A stretch of DNA of 51,506 nt from Rubrivivax sp. (GTDB lineage: Bacteria > Pseudomonadota > Gammaproteobacteria > Burkholderiales > Burkholderiaceae_C): the NCBI GenBank assembly GCA_027485165.1, contig JAIXRN010000103.1, positions 1 through 51,506 on the forward strand, in the 5' to 3' direction. The translations under genes and the position numbers were made by a program. Below are positions 44,461-51,506 of this stretch, piece by piece; within the stretch, counting starts at the first letter, position 1; each line of letters opens with the position of its first letter. Under the pieces are notes generated by a model. That model made no database searches, was not told where the DNA came from, and saw nothing but the letters and a program-made list of their open reading frames with translations.

Positions 44461-46085
44461 CCTTGGCCGGGTGACGGTTTACCCGCCGGCAAGGGCGTCC
44501 CACCACTGCTGGGGGCGGTGGGCGACGCCCCCGGGGCTGCAGGACTGGGTGCCGGCGCGCTGGACGGCAGAGCCCCCGGTTCCGGCGCGTTCCCGGGTGG
44601 GGTGGCCGGTGATGGCACTGGCGGCGTGACGGGCGAAGCAGCGGGAGCAGGTGGGAGCGGCGCGGGTGTCGGCGCAGCCTGCTTGGCCCAGTCTGGTACG
44701 GCAAAAGGCGCGGCCAGCGGCTCGCCGATGAACAGCGCTTGCTGCGGCCAGGCCACGCTTTTCCAGTAGGCCTCCAGCGCCGTGCTGCCCTGCAGGTAAT
44801 GCAACAGCAGCACCTGGGGGTGCGGAAACTTCTGCAGATGGTTGCAGGGCTCGCTGACGGTGCCGTGGCTGGCCGTGGCGCCAGAGGCGATCCATTCCAG
44901 CGCCGTGCTCTGCCCGTGCCAGGGGTCCAGCGCGCCGCCATAAGACGTCAGATGGTCGCCCAGCCCGCCGGGCACCCAATCCAGCGGCCCGGGAAAGTCC
45001 AGCCGGGCGGCACCGGTCGACACCATCAGCATGCGCTTGCCGGCCGGCAACACCAGGGTGGGCTCCACGCGCAGCGTCACGCCCATACCTGGCACCGGGC
45101 CGGCCGGCGGGTACAGGTTGGACCGCACGTTGCGCGCCGGGTCGGCGTTGTTCAGCAGCAGCAGCACGCTGACCGGGTCGCGGCCACGCAGGGCCAGGCT
45201 GCCGTCCGACAATGCGCCGCGGTCGATCAGCGCCATGGCCGCGGCCACGCTGGGCGCGGCCAGCAGCATCGACGGGCGGATGCCCAGGTCGGTGTACGGC
45301 TGGGTGGTGCTGGCGTTGAAGTAGCGCGAAGGCCGTGAAGGCTTGCAGCTGTTTTCGCACAGCGCGGCATCGAAGCCCAGGGCCAGTGCACCGCTGATCG
45401 AATTGCAATCCACGGCGTAGGGCTGCGTCCAGGCCAGGGCCAGGGCCTGCACGCGGCGGCCGAAACGCAGGTCGATGCGGCCGCGCAGGTGTTCGAACTC
45501 GTCGCGCGTGATGGTGGTGCCGGTGGGCAGCGCCAGACGCAGCACCTGCGCCGGCTTCAGCCCCCGGCGGCGGATGTAGTGTTCGCCGACCGCCACTGAA
45601 TACGGGTCGGCGGTGTTGATGACCAGGCCGATGTTGGCGGCCTGCAACCGGCCTTCGATGCGCGGCACGGTGGCTGCAGCAGCGGGCAGCGGTTTGGCCA
45701 GTGTGGCGCCGGGCGGGGCCGCAGGTGCAGGTGCAGGTGCAGGTGCAGGTGCAGATGCAGGTGCGGGCCGGACGGCAGGCGCAGCGCCGGGCGGCACAGT
45801 GGGCGCAGCATTCGACGGAAGCGGCCCAGACGGCCCAGGCGGCGAAGCCGGCGAAGCCTGCGAGATGGGGTAGCGCGGCGCTGGCGTGCTGGCCGCTTCG
45901 GCGGCCTGACGGATGGCGTTCAGCACCTCCGGGCGCAGGTCAGCAGCCTGGGCCAGGCTGCCTGGGCCCAGCGAGCAAGCCGACAGACAGGCCAGGGCAC
46001 TGGCCACCAAACTGGCCAGTGGACGGGCCTGCACACGTGCCAGCAGACGAGCCAGTGGACGGGCCAACAACAGTCCCACCGCCAT
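44457..46085 (-). CDS. TIGR03790-like exported protein of unknown function, 542 aa
   Basis: The N-terminus has a hydrophobic export signal ending LACLSACS, so a lipoprotein is possible. An Ala/Pro/Gly-rich linker is coded partly by a GCAGGT hexanucleotide repeat (Pro-Ala pairs). The folded domain then begins at NIGLVINTADPYSVAVGEHY and continues through YAVDCNSISGALALGFD, LNNADP and HTLTSYGG-like glycine segments. A proline-rich tail of about 80 residues ends it. The domain agrees with the uncharacterised TIGR03790 family. ATG 46085 is chosen to begin the signal; the frame is open 32 codons further. It diverges from the IclR gene. Confidence 0.7.
   Translation of the reverse strand: MAVGLLLARPLARLLARVQARPLASLVASALACLSACSLGPGSLAQAADLRPEVLNAIRQAAEAASTPAPRYPISQASPASPPGPSGPLPSNAAPTVPPGAAPAVRPAPASAPAPAPAPAPAAPPGATLAKPLPAAAATVPRIEGRLQAANIGLVINTADPYSVAVGEHYIRRRGLKPAQVLRLALPTGTTITRDEFEHLRGRIDLRFGRRVQALALAWTQPYAVDCNSISGALALGFDAALCENSCKPSRPSRYFNASTTQPYTDLGIRPSMLLAAPSVAAAMALIDRGALSDGSLALRGRDPVSVLLLLNNADPARNVRSNLYPPAGPVPGMGVTLRVEPTLVLPAGKRMLMVSTGAARLDFPGPLDWVPGGLGDHLTSYGGALDPWHGQSTALEWIASGATASHGTVSEPCNHLQKFPHPQVLLLHYLQGSTALEAYWKSVAWPQQALFIGEPLAAPFAVPDWAKQAAPTPAPLPPAPAASPVTPPVPSPATPPGNAPEPGALPSSAPAPSPAAPGASPTAPSSGGTPLPAGKPSPGQG
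45721..45762. repeat. Hexanucleotide tandem repeat (GCAGGT) inside the TIGR03790-like gene
   Basis: Five perfect GCAGGT units, one GCAGAT and one more GCAGGT. On the coding strand they give alternating Ala-Pro. The unit is a multiple of three, so changes in copy number would alter linker length without shifting the frame. Confidence 0.85.
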
Positions 46086-46195
46086 GCCGCAAGTCGCTTC
46101 CGCCGCATTCCGGTGGGCAAATCGCGTTTCCGCGATGCAAAATCTCATGGTACCCATCCGGGCCCGTACGCGCTGTTGCATTGCATCCTATCGAC

Positions 46196-46963
46196 ATGAA
46201 CGACAAGCCGGCCGTCACCCCCACCATCCAGGTTCTCGAGCGGGCCTTTGCGGTGCTGGACATGCTGGCGTCGCAGCAGGACCCGATGTCGCTGAAGGAC
46301 ATCAGCGAAGGCACTGGCCTGCACCCTTCCACCGCCCACCGCATCTTGAACGACCTGGCGATCGGTCGCTATGTCGACCGCCCGCAAGCGGGCAGCTACC
46401 GCTTGGGCATGCGCCTGCTGGAACTGGGGAACCTGGTGAAAGCCAGGCTGGACGTGCGCGACGCCGCGCTGGCGCCGATGCGCGAACTGCACAAGCTGAC
46501 ACACCAGCCGGTCAACCTGTCGATGCGCCAAGGCGACGAGATCGTGTACATCGAACGTGCCTACAGCGAACGCTCGGGCATGCAGGTGGTGCGCGCCATA
46601 GGCGGCCGCGCGCCGCTGCACCTGACGTCGGTCGGAAAGCTGTTTCTGGCGCACGAAGACCCGGCGCGGGTGCGCAACTACGCCACACGTACGGGACTGA
46701 CGGGCCACACGCGCAACAGCATCACCGACTTGGCGCGGCTGGAACGCGAACTGCAGCAGGTGCGCCTTCACGGCTGGGCACGCGACGACGAGGAACTGGA
46801 ACTGGGCGTGCGCTGCATGGCAGCAGGCATCTTTGATGACCAGGGCAAGCTGGTGGCCGGCCTATCGGTTTCCGCGCCGGCCGACCGGCTGGAAGAAAGC
46901 TGGCTGGAACGCGTACGCGCCACCGCCGCCGACATTTCAGCGGCCTTGGGCTATCGCAGCTGA
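46196..46963 (+). CDS. IclR-family transcriptional regulator, 255 aa
   Basis: N-terminal winged helix (IQVLERAFAVLDMLA, then MSLKDISEGTGLHPSTAHRIL at about 31-51) and C-terminal effector-binding GAF-like domain (VNLSMRQGDEIVYIERA; GVRCMAAGIFDDQGKLVAGLS). Length is standard. The ATG at 46196 (MNDKPAVTP) begins the family. It diverges from the TIGR03790-like gene, a possible target, and its 3' end overlaps the convergent pbpG-type gene by 13 bp. The effector is unknown. Confidence 0.9.
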   Translation: MNDKPAVTPTIQVLERAFAVLDMLASQQDPMSLKDISEGTGLHPSTAHRILNDLAIGRYVDRPQAGSYRLGMRLLELGNLVKARLDVRDAALAPMRELHKLTHQPVNLSMRQGDEIVYIERAYSERSGMQVVRAIGGRAPLHLTSVGKLFLAHEDPARVRNYATRTGLTGHTRNSITDLARLERELQQVRLHGWARDDEELELGVRCMAAGIFDDQGKLVAGLSVSAPADRLEESWLERVRATAADISAALGYRS

Positions 46964-48261
46964 ACCCGCGCTGCGGGCGTCGTCGTGTTGACGGGGCTGC
47001 CCGTGCCCATCCCGGTGCCGGTGCCGTTCGCAACGGCCGGGCCGGCCGGTGCCAGAGAACGCACCAGCTGGGTATCGCCCAGCCACTTGCGCAGGCGCTC
47101 GGCGTCGCCGATGCGCGAATACTTGCCTGCCGAATCCAGCAGCACCATGATGAGCTTGCGGCCAGCCAGTTCGGCCTGCATCACCACGCAGCGGCCAGCG
47201 GCCGAGATGTAGCCGGTCTTCTGCAGGCCGATTTCCCATTCGGGGTTGCGCACCAGACCGTTGGTGTTATGGAACTGCACCTGGCGGCGGCCCACCGGCA
47301 CGCTGGCTTCCAGCGATGTGGACAGCTCGCGGATGATCGGGTGCTGCATGGCAGCGCGCACCAGCTGGGTCAGGTCACGCGCGCTGGATTGGTTGTCGCT
47401 GGAAAGACCCGTGGGCTCGACATAGCGGGTGTCGTTCATGCCCAGGTCCTTCGCCTTGCGGTTCATCGCTGCGACGAAAGCCTGCATACCCCCCGGGTAG
47501 GTGCGGCCCAGCACGTGCGCGGCGCGGTTTTCAGACGCCATCAGCGCCAGGTGCAACATTTCGCCCCGGTCCAGCTGGGTGCCCAGCTGCAGGCGCGACC
47601 GGCTGCCTGCTGTGGCGTCGACATCGTCTTGCACCACGGTCAGCGCTTCGTGCAGTGGCAAACCCGCCTCGGTCACCACCAGGGCCGTCATCAGCTTGGT
47701 GATCGATGCGATCGGCAACACCGCTTCGGGGTTCTTGCTGAACAGCACTTCGTTGGTGTCCTGGTCTACCACCAGAGCCACGCTGGACTTCAGATCGAGC
47801 TCGTCGTCGGTGGCGTGCAGACCATAAAGCTGGCCGAACGAGGGACGGGCCGGTTCCAGGCTGACCGCGATGCCGCGGCGCTTGGCGGCGCGCAGCCCGT
47901 TGCCGGCCACCGCGCGGCCACCCTTGCTGGCACCAGCGCGTGGGCCCGGGCCGGCTTTCCTGCCAGCCGTGCCCGCACGGCCAGCCTTGACGCTGGATTT
48001 GGCACCCGTGCCGGCCTTGGCTGTGGCTTTGGCGCTGGCCCTGCCGGCGGACTTCGAGGCCGTTGTTGCCGCCGACTTGCCGGCGGCCCTGGCCGGCGAT
48101 TTGGCGTTGGCCTTTTCTGCTGGCTTGGCCTTCACCGAAGCCTTGCTGGCGGGTGCCTGGGTGCCGGCAGCCCAGCTGGCGGCTGCCGGTAGCAGGCCGA
48201 TCAGGGCCACCACGGCCAGGCGGGTCAGGGCCTTCTTTGCACGACGGAATCCTTCAGCCAC
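46951..48261 (-). CDS. pbpG: D-alanyl-D-alanine endopeptidase (PBP7/PbpG type), 436 aa
   Basis: A periplasmic penicillin-binding peptidase that cuts peptidoglycan cross-links. The signal peptide (ALTRLAVVALIGLLPAAASWAA) is followed by an unusually long Lys/Ala-rich, histone-like linker up to about residue 125. The S11 peptidase domain has SxxK in ASITKLM, SxN in ASEN and KTG in QKTGYIS. The Lys/Ala linker is longer than in E. coli PBP7 and is probably disordered, perhaps wall-binding. Confidence 0.9.
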   Translation of the reverse strand: MAEGFRRAKKALTRLAVVALIGLLPAAASWAAGTQAPASKASVKAKPAEKANAKSPARAAGKSAATTASKSAGRASAKATAKAGTGAKSSVKAGRAGTAGRKAGPGPRAGASKGGRAVAGNGLRAAKRRGIAVSLEPARPSFGQLYGLHATDDELDLKSSVALVVDQDTNEVLFSKNPEAVLPIASITKLMTALVVTEAGLPLHEALTVVQDDVDATAGSRSRLQLGTQLDRGEMLHLALMASENRAAHVLGRTYPGGMQAFVAAMNRKAKDLGMNDTRYVEPTGLSSDNQSSARDLTQLVRAAMQHPIIRELSTSLEASVPVGRRQVQFHNTNGLVRNPEWEIGLQKTGYISAAGRCVVMQAELAGRKLIMVLLDSAGKYSRIGDAERLRKWLGDTQLVRSLAPAGPAVANGTGTGMGTGSPVNTTTPAARVQLR

Positions 48262-48353
48262 AGCCCACCTCGCTCATTCACCAGTACAAAGTGTAGGCGA
48301 CCGAAAAAACACAAGCAAGATCAAAAACTTGCCATTTGTTCTTCAAGTCGAGC

Positions 48354-49895
48354 CTAGCCCTGCGCGGCGACCCGCTCGGCCTTGCTGTGGAGCTTGTTAA
48401 GGGCTGACAGATAGGCCTTGGCCGACGCGACGACGATGTCCGGATCAGCCCCGACACCGTTGACCACGCGCCCCCCGTGTTGCAGGCGCACCGTGACCTC
48501 GCCCTGGGATTCTGTGCTGCCCGAGGTGATGGCATTGACCGAATAGAGCATCAATTCCGCCCCACTCTTCACCCTGGATTCGATGGCCCGTAGGCTGGCG
48601 TCCACCGGGCCGTTGCCTTCGCTTTCGGTGTGGAATTCCTCGGCACCTGCGGCGAAAGCCACCTTGGCGTAGGGGCGTTCGCCAGTTTCCGACTTCTGCG
48701 ACAGCGCCAGCAGGCGGTAGTGCTCGGCCTCGGCGGTGACGCTTTCGTCGCTGAGCAGGGCCAGGATGTCTTCGTCAAAGATCTCGCTCTTGCGGTCGGC
48801 CAGGTCCTTGAAGCGCGCGAAGGCCGCGTTCACTTCCTGCTCGGATTCCAGCGAAACGCCCAGCTCCTGCAAGCGTTGCTTGAAGGCGTTGCGCCCCGAC
48901 AGCTTGCCCAGCACGATCTTGTTTGCAGCCCAGCCCACATCTTCGGCGCGCATGATTTCGTAGGTGTCGCGCGCCTTCAGCACGCCGTCCTGGTGGATGC
49001 CGCTGGCGTGCGCGAAGGCGTTCGCGCCCACCACGGCCTTGTTCGGCTGCACGACGAAGCCTGTGGTCTGGCTGACCATGCGCGACGCCGGCACGATCTG
49101 CGTGGTGTCGATGCCCAGGTCGAGCTGGAAGTAGTCGCGCCGCGTGCGCACGGCCATCACCACTTCTTCCAGGCTGCAGTTGCCGGCCCGTTCGCCCAGG
49201 CCGTTGATCGTGCACTCGACCTGCCGCGCCCCGCCCACCATCACGCCGGCCAAAGAGTTGGCCACTGCCATGCCCAGGTCGTTGTGGCAATGCACGCTCC
49301 ACACCGCCTTGTCGCTGTTCGGCACACGTTCACGCAGCGTGCGGATGAAGTGACCGTAGAGCTCGGGAATGGCGTAGCCCACGGTGTCAGGGATGTTGAT
49401 CGTCGTCGCGCCTTCCTTGATGACGGCCTCCAGCACGCGGCAGAGATAGTCGACGTCGCTGCGGTAGCCGTCTTCGGGCGAGAACTCGATGTCGTCGCAC
49501 AGATTGCGCGCGAAGCGCACGGCCTGCTGTGCTTGTTCATGCACCTGGTCGGGCGTCATGCGCAGCTTCTTTTCCATGTGCAACGCACTGGTGGCGATGA
49601 AGGTGTGGATGCGCGCGCGCGCCGCCCCCTTCAGCGCCTCGGCAGCGCGGGCGATGTCGCGGTCGTTGGCACGGGCCAGCGAACAGACGGTCGAATCCTT
49701 GATGGCGTCGGCAATCGCTTTCACGGCCAGGAAGTCGCCGTTGCTGGACGCAGCGAAGCCAGCCTCGATCACATCCACGCGCAGGCGTTCCAGCTGGCGT
49801 GCGATGCGCAGCTTTTCGTCGCGCGTCATCGACGCGCCGGGCGACTGCTCGCCATCGCGCAAGGTGGTGTCGAAGATGATGAGCTTGTCAGTCAT
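48354..49895 (-). CDS. leuA: 2-isopropylmalate synthase, 513 aa
   Basis: First committed step of leucine synthesis: acetyl-CoA plus 2-ketoisovalerate to 2-isopropylmalate. IIFDTTLRDGEQSPGASM opens the catalytic TIM barrel; HCHNDLGMAVANSLAG holds metal-binding His residues; NGLGERAGNCSLEEV is typical. The C-terminal dimer/regulatory domain for leucine feedback is present (GSTESQGEVTVRLQHGGRVV). It is preceded by a leucine leader peptide and terminator, so attenuation as well as feedback is likely. It lies downstream of ilvC and pssA on the same strand. Confidence 0.98.
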   Translation of the reverse strand: MTDKLIIFDTTLRDGEQSPGASMTRDEKLRIARQLERLRVDVIEAGFAASSNGDFLAVKAIADAIKDSTVCSLARANDRDIARAAEALKGAARARIHTFIATSALHMEKKLRMTPDQVHEQAQQAVRFARNLCDDIEFSPEDGYRSDVDYLCRVLEAVIKEGATTINIPDTVGYAIPELYGHFIRTLRERVPNSDKAVWSVHCHNDLGMAVANSLAGVMVGGARQVECTINGLGERAGNCSLEEVVMAVRTRRDYFQLDLGIDTTQIVPASRMVSQTTGFVVQPNKAVVGANAFAHASGIHQDGVLKARDTYEIMRAEDVGWAANKIVLGKLSGRNAFKQRLQELGVSLESEQEVNAAFARFKDLADRKSEIFDEDILALLSDESVTAEAEHYRLLALSQKSETGERPYAKVAFAAGAEEFHTESEGNGPVDASLRAIESRVKSGAELMLYSVNAITSGSTESQGEVTVRLQHGGRVVNGVGADPDIVVASAKAYLSALNKLHSKAERVAAQG

Positions 49896-49942
49896 GTCGG
49901 GCTTTCGGGGGGTGGGTCTTGCGGTGGTGATGCAAGCAGCCG

Positions 49943-49984
49943 GAAAAAGAACAACGGCCCGCTGCTTGCGCTGGCGGGCCGTTG
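49943..49984 (-). terminator. Attenuator terminator of leuA
   Basis: On the - strand, CAACGGCCCGCCAGC and the matching GCGGGCCGTTG form a long GC stem with a short loop, followed by TTCTTTTT. It lies 34 nt after the leader peptide stop and 48 nt before leuA, the layout of a ribosome-controlled attenuator. Confidence 0.8.
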
Positions 49985-50018
49985 ATCGTCGAATGGGGCA
50001 AAAACAGACAAACAGCGA

Positions 50019-50117
50019 TCAGCGCACCCGCAGGGCTCCTAGCAGGCTTAGCGCGATCGATGCGTTGGGGCTGTTCACTGACCGAATGTAGCACGCTGGA
50101 AAGCTGGCGCTGTTCAT
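50019..50117 (-). CDS. leuL: Leucine leader peptide of the leuA attenuator, 32 aa
   Basis: A short gene whose C-terminal end reads SIALSLLGALRVR. Four leucine codons are crowded into seven positions, two of them the otherwise rare CTA. Slow translation here when charged tRNA-Leu is short would prevent the downstream terminator from forming. The ATG overlaps the pssA stop (ATGA, 50114-50117), and AAAAGGG of the pssA end serves as ribosome site. A GTG at 50078 would give a 19-aa form. No protein function is expected. Confidence 0.75.
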   Translation of the reverse strand: MNSASFPACYIRSVNSPNASIALSLLGALRVR

Positions 50118-50962
50118 TGGTGCAGGCCCTTTTCATCAGGCTCGTCCGTTGAAATGGCGATCACGCTGACGGGCCGGCCCTTCATCTTTCGCCACACATA
50201 CATGCCGTAGCCCGACAACCCGTAAGCCGCAAAAACGGCAAACAGCACGATGGGCGGATGAATGCTGACAAAGGCAATGCCCAGCGCCACGGCCACGATG
50301 GCTGCGAAGGGCACGCTGCGCCGCCCGCCCACGCCCTTGAAGCTGTAGAACGGCACGTTGGTGACCATGGTCAGCCCCGCATACAGCGTGATGCCCCAGG
50401 CCGTCCAGGCCAGCCAGGGCGTGTCGGCCGCGTTCTCGAAGCCCGCGTCGTCCATGACGAAGATGAAGCCGATCACCAGCGCTGCGGCCGCGGGGCTGGG
50501 CAGGCCCTGAAAGAAACGCTTGTCGACAACACCGATGTTGGTGTTGAAACGCGCCAGGCGCAGGGCACCGGCCGCGCAGTACACGAAGGCCGCGATCCAG
50601 CCTGCCTTGCCCAGGCCGCGCAGGGCCCATTCCAGCACGATGAGCGCCGGCGCCAGGCCGAAGCTGACCATGTCGCACAGGCTGTCCATCTGCTCGCCGA
50701 ACGCGCTTTGCGTGTTCGTCATGCGGGCCACGCGGCCGTCCAGGCTGTCCAGCACCGCGGCGCAGAAGATGCCGATGCAGGCCACTTCGAAGCGGCCGCC
50801 CATGGCCATCACGATGCTGTAGAAGCCCGCGAACAAGGCCGCCAGCGTGATGGCGTTGGGCAGCATGTAGATGCCCTTGCGCCGCGGGCGCAGGGCAGCG
50901 TGCTCGGCGGGCTCGGCGCCGTCCACGGGGTCGGCGCCGGCGGCGCGCAGGTCATCGTTCAT
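50114..50962 (-). CDS. pssA: CDP-diacylglycerol-serine O-phosphatidyltransferase, 282 aa
   Basis: It makes phosphatidylserine, the precursor of phosphatidylethanolamine. The CDP-alcohol phosphotransferase motif D-x2-DG-x2-AR-x8-G-x3-D-x3-D is complete at LDSLDGRVARM followed by GEQMDSLCD (about residues 71-97). Six or more membrane helices follow and precede it (PNAITLAALFAGFYSIVMAM; PIVLFAVFAAYGLSGYGMYV). It is of the integral-membrane type, unlike E. coli PssA. Its place between ilvC and leuA is common in Burkholderiales. Confidence 0.95.
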   Translation of the reverse strand: MNDDLRAAGADPVDGAEPAEHAALRPRRKGIYMLPNAITLAALFAGFYSIVMAMGGRFEVACIGIFCAAVLDSLDGRVARMTNTQSAFGEQMDSLCDMVSFGLAPALIVLEWALRGLGKAGWIAAFVYCAAGALRLARFNTNIGVVDKRFFQGLPSPAAAALVIGFIFVMDDAGFENAADTPWLAWTAWGITLYAGLTMVTNVPFYSFKGVGGRRSVPFAAIVAVALGIAFVSIHPPIVLFAVFAAYGLSGYGMYVWRKMKGRPVSVIAISTDEPDEKGLHQ

Positions 50963-51005
50963 CGCGCCGAGGATAAGCCCTGCCCTGCCGCGCCCAGGCC
51001 GGCCA

Positions 51006-51506
51006 TCAGTTGCGGGTCTTGTCGACCAGCTTGTTGGCCTTGATCCACGGCATCATGGCGCGCAGCTTTTCGCCCACCACTTCGATGCTGTGTTCGCTAG
51101 TCAGGCGGCGGCGGCTCAGCAGTGTCGGCGCGCCAGCACGGTTTTCCAGGATGAAGCTCTTGGCGTATTCGCCAGTCTGGATGTCCTTCAAGCACTGGCG
51201 CATGGCTGCCTTCGTCTCTTCGGTGACGATGCGCGGGCCGGTGACGTATTCGCCGTATTCAGCGTTGTTGCTGATCGAGTAGTTCATGTTCGCGATGCCG
51301 CCTTCGTAGATCAGGTCGACGATCAGCTTCAGCTCGTGCAGGCATTCGAAGTAGGCCATCTCGGGCGCGTAGCCGGCTTCCACCAGCGTTTCGTAGCCAG
51401 CCTTGATCAGCTCGACCGTGCCACCGCACAGCACGGCCTGTTCGCCGAACAGGTCGGTCTCGGTCTCTTCGCGGAAGTTGGTCTCGATGATGCCGGCCTT
51501 GCCGCC
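51006..51506 (-). CDS. ilvC: Ketol-acid reductoisomerase, C-terminal 166 residues (gene runs off the window)
   Basis: An NADPH enzyme of valine, isoleucine and leucine synthesis. The visible part starts in GGKAGIIETNFREETETDL and continues with FGEQAVLCGG, LKLIVDLIYEGGI and MNYSISNNAEYG. These segments form the knotted C-terminal domain with Mg-binding Asp and Glu residues. It ends at the stop 51006, 43 bp before pssA starts. The N-terminal NADPH domain lies outside. Confidence 0.97.
   Translation of the reverse strand, partial: GGKAGIIETNFREETETDLFGEQAVLCGGTVELIKAGYETLVEAGYAPEMAYFECLHELKLIVDLIYEGGIANMNYSISNNAEYGEYVTGPRIVTEETKAAMRQCLKDIQTGEYAKSFILENRAGAPTLLSRRRLTSEHSIEVVGEKLRAMMPWIKANKLVDKTRN

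Overview
The window looks like the chromosome of a high-GC betaproteobacterium of the order Burkholderiales. The right-hand 21 kb carries core genes in orders familiar from that group: tig-clpP-clpX-lon, ilvC-pssA-leuA and the squalene genes hpnCDE. Their codon use is strongly GC-biased. The left-hand 30 kb is accessory DNA with lower GC, insertion-sequence debris, recombinases and defence genes. No species can be named from this alone.

Positions 1-20000 form a defence island. At the far left is the end of a probable IS21-type element. Next come a zinc metallopeptidase (HELSH) and a trypsin-like peptidase, both on the + strand. Facing them is one long - strand operon. It reads from an XRE controller-like regulator through hsdR, hsdM, hsdS and an Mrr-type nuclease into two giant genes of 1761 and 1273 codons. 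Each giant has an N-terminal PD-(D/E)xK-like nuclease domain followed by a P-loop NTPase domain and a very long, unrecognised C-terminal region. hsdM/hsdS, hsdS/mrr and mrr/giant 1 each overlap by ATGA, so the type I system, the type IV-like nuclease and the first giant appear translationally coupled. A PD-(D/E)xK protein with an N-terminal winged-helix-like region diverges from the XRE gene. A 16-bp perfect palindrome lies at their shared start. This operon is the best candidate in the window for a new composite defence system.

Positions 20000-30200 are mobile-element territory. A complete tRNA-Leu(UAA) gene with its own promoter is followed 19 bp later by four tightly packed genes: three tyrosine recombinases and a small coiled-coil protein. 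These match the ginABCD operon of GInt elements. Behind them is a cargo of three predicted exported proteins, one resembling a MACPF/perforin. The edge next to the core genome holds a fragment of an IS3 transposase, a fragment of an IS66-like transposase and a small helical protein of unknown function. The ancestral tRNA-Gly/tRNA-Cys/tRNA-Leu operon survives only as Gly, Cys and the first 27 nt of the Leu gene. The element-side tRNA-Leu(UAA) may therefore be the working replacement.

Positions 30500-51506 are core. They hold lon, clpX, clpP, tig and tRNA-Leu(UAG); an RND efflux pump with its membrane fusion protein behind a TetR-type operator; hpnC-hpnD-hpnE for squalene synthesis; a TIGR03790-like exported protein; an IclR regulator; a penicillin-binding endopeptidase (pbpG type); leuA; pssA; and the 3' part of ilvC. 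Between pssA and leuA there is a leucine-rich leader peptide gene, whose ATG overlaps the pssA stop, and a terminator hairpin. This is a classical leucine attenuator.
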